This document shows positions 5,978 through 8,724 of a DNA stretch of 8,724 nt, piece by piece (positions within the stretch are counted from its first letter, which is position 1; each line of letters begins with the position of its first letter). The stretch covers positions 1 through 8,724 of the forward strand of contig CAUZJA010000119.1 in the NCBI GenBank assembly GCA_963579925.1. Reading direction: 5' to 3'. The DNA comes from UBA1151 sp963579925 (GTDB lineage Bacteria > Chloroflexota > Dehalococcoidia > Lucifugimonadales > Lucifugimonadaceae). Below the pieces are notes generated by a model. It was not told the DNA's origin, searched no databases, and saw only the letters and a list, made by a program, of their open reading frames with translations. The position numbers and the translations under genes were made by a program.

Positions 5978-6601
5978 CTACGGGGATAAGAATTGGCTGG
6001 AAAATGCCCCATGCGCCGAACCTGCCGCAGCGAAAGGATTACTCTCGCATGCCTGAGGTGATACGGCCGGTAAGCATGAACCGCGATTTGTGATCACCGA
6101 AGTGATAGTCCCGTCGATCTGAGCGATAAAATATCCATCAAGCTGAAACACCGTGGTCCTTGCAGATTTGATAAGCGTTCCAAAGACGTCTGGTCGTGTT
6201 GGATCACTCACCTTCGGATTTGAAGCCTCGGCTATCTCACATCCCCTGTTTATGTTGTTTGAATCGTGACAGGGGCTCGGAGATCCATCCAGAGATATCG
6301 CCCATCCACCAGCTGTGTCACTTCGGGTCAGGACATCGGCCAGTCTATGTTTTCCTACAGCGGACAGAGAGTTATCAAACTCCCGATGTCTCACCAGGCT
6401 TCCATCGGACTCCCGCACATCTATCGTCCACGCGCCATGAACTTTTACATCTTCATTAAGCCCGGTTCCTTGGTCTGAGGCCAAAGCTGCAGAACTCGTA
6501 TCTGCAACAGGCAGAAACGCCAGTGTCACGATCACGGAGACCGCAATCGCAGCCAGTAATCCTGCTCCGCCAAAAACTATAGCCACTCTAGAGACTCGCA
6601 A
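5978..6601 (-). CDS. S1: membrane-anchored WTIDV-domain surface protein
   Basis: 207 residues to the first stop. The start is TTG at 6601, chosen because GGAGGG lies four bases upstream (6611-6606). Residues about 6-30 form one hydrophobic helix, a signal anchor or uncleaved signal peptide. The outside part opens with DVKVHGAWTIDVRESDGSLV and REFDNSLSAVG, and has Cys111, Cys121, Cys176 and Cys185, all shared with S2, so two disulfides are plausible. I know of similar hypothetical proteins in Chloroflexota but of no assigned function. The stop is TAG (5980-5978). The frame then continues IVSQGQYVSITVEFTFS and stops at TGA 5926-5924, overlapping the S2 ATG as ATGA. This extension looks native (alternating beta-strand pattern, same FS ending as S2), so the gene may be truncated by a nonsense codon. 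Third-order neighbours: lipoprotein S0 70 bp upstream, S2 downstream. Confidence 0.72.
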   Translation of the reverse strand: MRVSRVAIVFGGAGLLAAIAVSVIVTLAFLPVADTSSAALASDQGTGLNEDVKVHGAWTIDVRESDGSLVRHREFDNSLSAVGKHRLADVLTRSDTAGGWAISLDGSPSPCHDSNNINRGCEIAEASNPKVSDPTRPDVFGTLIKSARTTVFQLDGYFIAQIDGTITSVITNRGSCLPAVSPQACESNPFAAAGSAHGAFSSQFLSP

Positions 6602-6605
6602 GGTG

Positions 6606-6611
6606 CCCTCC
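6606..6611 (-). promoter_or_regulatory. Ribosome-binding site fixing the TTG start of S1
   Basis: GGAGGG on the - strand, four bases before TTG at 6601-6599. It is the strongest such site in the leftward block and decides the non-ATG start over the in-frame GTG at residue 6. Confidence 0.65.
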
Positions 6612-6671
6612 GTTCAGTATTTGGGTCGTTGTCGACACGTGCCAGCACAGTTGACTGTTTTCATACATAGT

Positions 6672-7223
6672 TCAATCCTGAAAAGTCGCCGTAGAGACGA
6701 TCGTTCCATCCGGGTTTATAACTACAAGGGAGATAGTCGTTCCAACGCCAACGCTTTCGGTTGGCGGTCCGTGGGCAGGCGGGGTTTCAGGAGTTGGTAG
6801 ACCAATGCGTGGCGCGACAACCTTGTCTATGGGATCAGCCGTGGGATAGAGCGAATCTGAAGGTCGAGACGAGAGTGGCAGGCTTTGAATTGCCTCTGCC
6901 GAACTGGAACTTGTCTGTCCCAGAGGAGATGCTTCGCTGGCGAGGTCATCGGACACGTTCACCAACTCGACAATCGAGGTTTCGATCTCGTCCAACTCAG
7001 ACTTCGGTGGGATGACCGAAGTTGCGGCCACTTCATCCGTGGCAGGAACAGCGGCACGTGGCGGTTGTGTCGATTCAGTAGGTGCGACGTTATCGACAGT
7101 CGGGATGAGATCAATTCGCCCATCGTCACACGCGACAAATAGAACGATAGATACCGCCAAAACTAATACTCGCCACGAGGCGAGGTATTCCATGCGTGAA
7201 CTCAGCGTCAGATGCTCCGGCAT
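6672..7223 (-). CDS. S0: low-complexity lipoprotein, first gene of the surface block
   Basis: 183 residues from ATG 7223; a second in-frame ATG at 7193 (residue 11) gives a more typical lipoprotein start (MEYLASWRVLVLAVSIVL) and may be the real one. The hydrophobic stretch ends in FVAC at Cys32, a lipobox, followed by Asp-Asp. The mature part is rich in Ser, Thr, Pro, Ala, Asp and Glu with no clear fold to about residue 155, a likely flexible wall-spanning or surface linker. The last 25 residues (SLVVINPDGTIVSTATFQD at the end) resemble the opening strand-turn-strand of S1 and S2 (WTIDV...DGSLV...EFDN), but the protein stops there with TGA. It is the only member of the block with no visible break. 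No known family is recognised. Confidence 0.7.
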   Translation of the reverse strand: MPEHLTLSSRMEYLASWRVLVLAVSIVLFVACDDGRIDLIPTVDNVAPTESTQPPRAAVPATDEVAATSVIPPKSELDEIETSIVELVNVSDDLASEASPLGQTSSSSAEAIQSLPLSSRPSDSLYPTADPIDKVVAPRIGLPTPETPPAHGPPTESVGVGTTISLVVINPDGTIVSTATFQD

Positions 7224-7383
7224 TCCGTGAGATACAGGCCCTTACCTTGAGCGGGACTATGTCAGCTACGAATATTTACCATCCCGTCCCGTGAGCGATC
7301 ACACCACCTGCTGTACTATTCGGCCACACTTATCCATCTGAAGCCCGGGAGTCAGAACAATTACTGCAACCAAAACTACTGGC
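7224..7383. other. Divergent intergenic region, surface block / CoA-transferase
   Basis: 160 bp between two outward-facing transcription units, so at least two promoters should lie here. I find only a 6-bp inverted repeat (cgggac 7252-7257, gtcccg 7286-7291) and AT-rich aatattta (7271-7278). None is good enough to name a promoter or operator. Confidence 0.3.
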
Positions 7384-8550
7384 ATGCCGCTATCGAAGAT
7401 TAAGGTTCTGGACCTGACTCGCGTTCGGGCCGGACCGACCTGCGTTCGCCAACTGGCTGACTGGGGTGCAGATGTCATCAAGATCGAGGCGCCGCCGGAC
7501 GGCAAAGAGGCTCTCGGTGGTGCGAGGCACGGATTCGATTTTCAGAATCTTCATCGCAATAAGCGGTCGCTCACGCTGAACCTCAAGGCCGGGTCAGGTA
7601 AAGAGATATTCCACAAGTTGGTGGAGCAGGCCGACGTTGTGGTTGAGAACTACCGACCCGACGTAAAGAATCGTCTGGGTGCTGACTACGAGACGCTCGA
7701 GGGCATCAACCCTCGCATAATCCTGGGCAGCATCTCCGGCTTCGGCCAGGACGGGCCGTATGCGAGCCGAGCTGGCTTTGACCAGGTTGCACAGGGCATG
7801 GGCGGTCTCATGTCGATCACTGGCGAGCCCGGTCGAGGACCGATGCGAGTCGGCATTCCCGTAGCCGACCTGACCGCAGGCTTCTTTTGCGCGCAGGGAA
7901 TCTTGCTGGCGATCATCGAGCGTGAGACCTCTGGCATTGGTCAGTGGGTGAAGTCTTCGCTGCTGGAGGCGCAGATCCAGATGTTGGACTTCCAGGCCGC
8001 TCGATATCTTAAGGACGGTGAAGTGCCGGTCACGGCCGGTAATGATCATCCAACCGGGATCCCTACTGGCGTCTTCCCCACATCTGACGGCCACATCAAT
8101 ATCGCGGTGGCGGGCCAAGTTATTTACGAGCGATTTTGCAACGCGCTCGGTGCGCCAGAACTGATGACGGATGAACGATTTACAAGTGGCGATCTGCGAT
8201 CTAAGAACCGCGTCGAGATGAACGCAGAGATCGGCAAGATCACAAGCACCAACACCAGCGAGTACTGGATCAATGTCTTCAACGAGGCAGGCTGCCCTAG
8301 TGGGCCAATAAATTCGATGGATCAGGTTTTCGCTGATCCGCAAGTCAAACATTTGGGAATGGCCGTTGAAGTCGACCACCCAACGCTGGGGAAGTTTGAG
8401 ATCGTTAATCAGGCAATTAAACTCAGCCGCACACCGTCATCCATCCGCACCGCAACGCCGGAGCAGGGTGAGCACACTGATGACATTCTTGAAGAACTTG
8501 GATACACCACAGAGGAGATAAATGGCCACCACACCAACGGCGTCGTCTGA
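7384..8550 (+). CDS. Family III CoA-transferase (CaiB/BaiF)
   Basis: 388 residues, the usual length. It moves CoA between carboxylic acids through an aspartyl-CoA thioester intermediate. The N-terminus has the family signature (KVLDLTRVRAGPTCVRQLAD, then GADVIKIEAP). Further on come NKRSLTLNLK (59-68), VVVENYRPDV (85-94) and GSISGFGQDGPY (115-126). Asp162 in PVADLTAGF is at the position of the catalytic aspartate of formyl-CoA transferase. The substrate cannot be read from the sequence: formyl-, carnitine-, bile acid-, succinyl- and other acyl-CoA members share these motifs. The ATG at 7384 is chosen by the signature spacing; no good ribosome-binding site precedes it. The gene overlaps the enoyl-CoA hydratase start by 29 bases, so the two are surely one operon, consistent with activation and then hydration of an unsaturated acid. 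Confidence 0.93.
   Translation: MPLSKIKVLDLTRVRAGPTCVRQLADWGADVIKIEAPPDGKEALGGARHGFDFQNLHRNKRSLTLNLKAGSGKEIFHKLVEQADVVVENYRPDVKNRLGADYETLEGINPRIILGSISGFGQDGPYASRAGFDQVAQGMGGLMSITGEPGRGPMRVGIPVADLTAGFFCAQGILLAIIERETSGIGQWVKSSLLEAQIQMLDFQAARYLKDGEVPVTAGNDHPTGIPTGVFPTSDGHINIAVAGQVIYERFCNALGAPELMTDERFTSGDLRSKNRVEMNAEIGKITSTNTSEYWINVFNEAGCPSGPINSMDQVFADPQVKHLGMAVEVDHPTLGKFEIVNQAIKLSRTPSSIRTATPEQGEHTDDILEELGYTTEEINGHHTNGVV
8511..8517 (+). promoter_or_regulatory. Ribosome-binding site for the enoyl-CoA hydratase gene
   Basis: agaggag, four bases ahead of ATG 8522, inside the end of the CoA-transferase gene. It supports this upstream start over the in-frame ATG at residue 23. Confidence 0.65.
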
Positions 8551-8724
8551 TTCACCAACGCGCACGCTAGAGACCGGCACAGACAAGATGCTGGCGCACG
8601 TCAAAGATGGCGTTGGATGGATGACGTTCAACCAGCCCAACAAGCGCAATGCAGTCTCGTTCGACATGTTGACAGGCATCGCCACAATCCTCAATGATTT
8701 CTCAAGCTCTGAAGATGTGCGAGT
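8522..8724 (+). CDS. Enoyl-CoA hydratase/isomerase family protein, 5' part
   Basis: The first 67 codons of a gene that leaves the window. After a polar, Ser/Thr-rich start of about 20 residues comes MLAHVKDGVGWMTFNQPNKR and NAVSFDM, the first strand and helix of the crotonase fold (family pattern 'LNRPxKRNALS'), then a helix and SSEDVR leading to the expected next strand. Crotonases hydrate or isomerise acyl-CoA thioesters using an oxyanion hole; the catalytic residues lie beyond the window, so the reaction is not fixed. It overlaps the CoA-transferase by 29 bases in another frame, which implies translational coupling and a shared pathway. Confidence 0.88.
   Translation, partial: MATTPTASSDSPTRTLETGTDKMLAHVKDGVGWMTFNQPNKRNAVSFDMLTGIATILNDFSSSEDVR

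Noticed and set aside
3978..5980. Reassignment of TAG to an amino acid in this organism
   Set aside because: alkA and the aminotransferase end correctly at TAG (also ogt by length), so a general reassignment does not fit; only local readthrough or mutation remains.
7594..8379. A 261-residue open frame antisense to the CoA-transferase
   Set aside because: It lies wholly inside a well-supported gene on the other strand, has no recognisable domain and looks like a reading shadow.

Overview
The window looks like a piece of a bacterial chromosome of moderate GC. It carries housekeeping-type enzymes on both flanks and a damaged block of cell-surface genes in the middle. The dense family III CoA-transferase/enoyl-CoA hydratase pair, the GSA-aminomutase-like aminotransferase, the dockerin-type surface protein and the membrane-anchored 'KVHG-x-WTIDV' proteins remind me of Chloroflexota (SAR202/Dehalococcoidia-like) genomes. 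This is a family-level impression, not a proof, and no rRNA or tRNA is present to settle it.

Layout. 1-282: a rho-independent terminator for a gene outside the window, then a 30-bp imperfect inverted repeat (116-223). 283-1695 (-): an Ada-type sensor fused to an AraC domain and an AlkA glycosylase. 1845-2357 (+): an Ogt-type O6-alkylguanine methyltransferase. These two are divergent and share a 149-bp region with a 13-bp operator-like inverted repeat, so they form an alkylation-repair module. 2384-3646 (+): a class III PLP aminotransferase, 26 bp behind ogt. 3647-3737: a convergent gap in which I see no clear terminator.

7223 to 3738 (-): a run of four genes for exported proteins. In order of transcription they are a lipoprotein (S0), two paralogous membrane-anchored proteins (S1, S2) and a long secreted protein with 20-residue tandem repeats and a dockerin-like end (S3). 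The track of open frames is broken, but all the breaks can be explained. S1 has an in-frame TAG; reading through it adds 17 plausible residues and ends in an ATGA overlap with the start of S2. S2 is split by a frameshift in a run of five G. S3 is split by a frameshift in a run of four G and again by an in-frame TAG just before the dockerin part. Repaired, S1 and S2 are 225 and 226 residues and S3 is 502. S2 stop and S3 start are directly adjacent (TAA then ATG). The lesions lie only in this block; the flanking enzymes are intact, and TAG is a genuine stop in at least two of them (alkA and the aminotransferase).

7384-8724 (+): a CaiB/BaiF CoA-transferase whose 3' end overlaps the start of an enoyl-CoA hydratase-like gene running off the window, probably one acyl-CoA catabolic operon. 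The 160-bp gap 7224-7383 separates it from the divergent surface block; I see no convincing promoter there.

The most interesting part is the surface-protein block: either a recently decaying operon, or one whose expression is set by G-tract slippage and stop readthrough, or one with several sequence errors.
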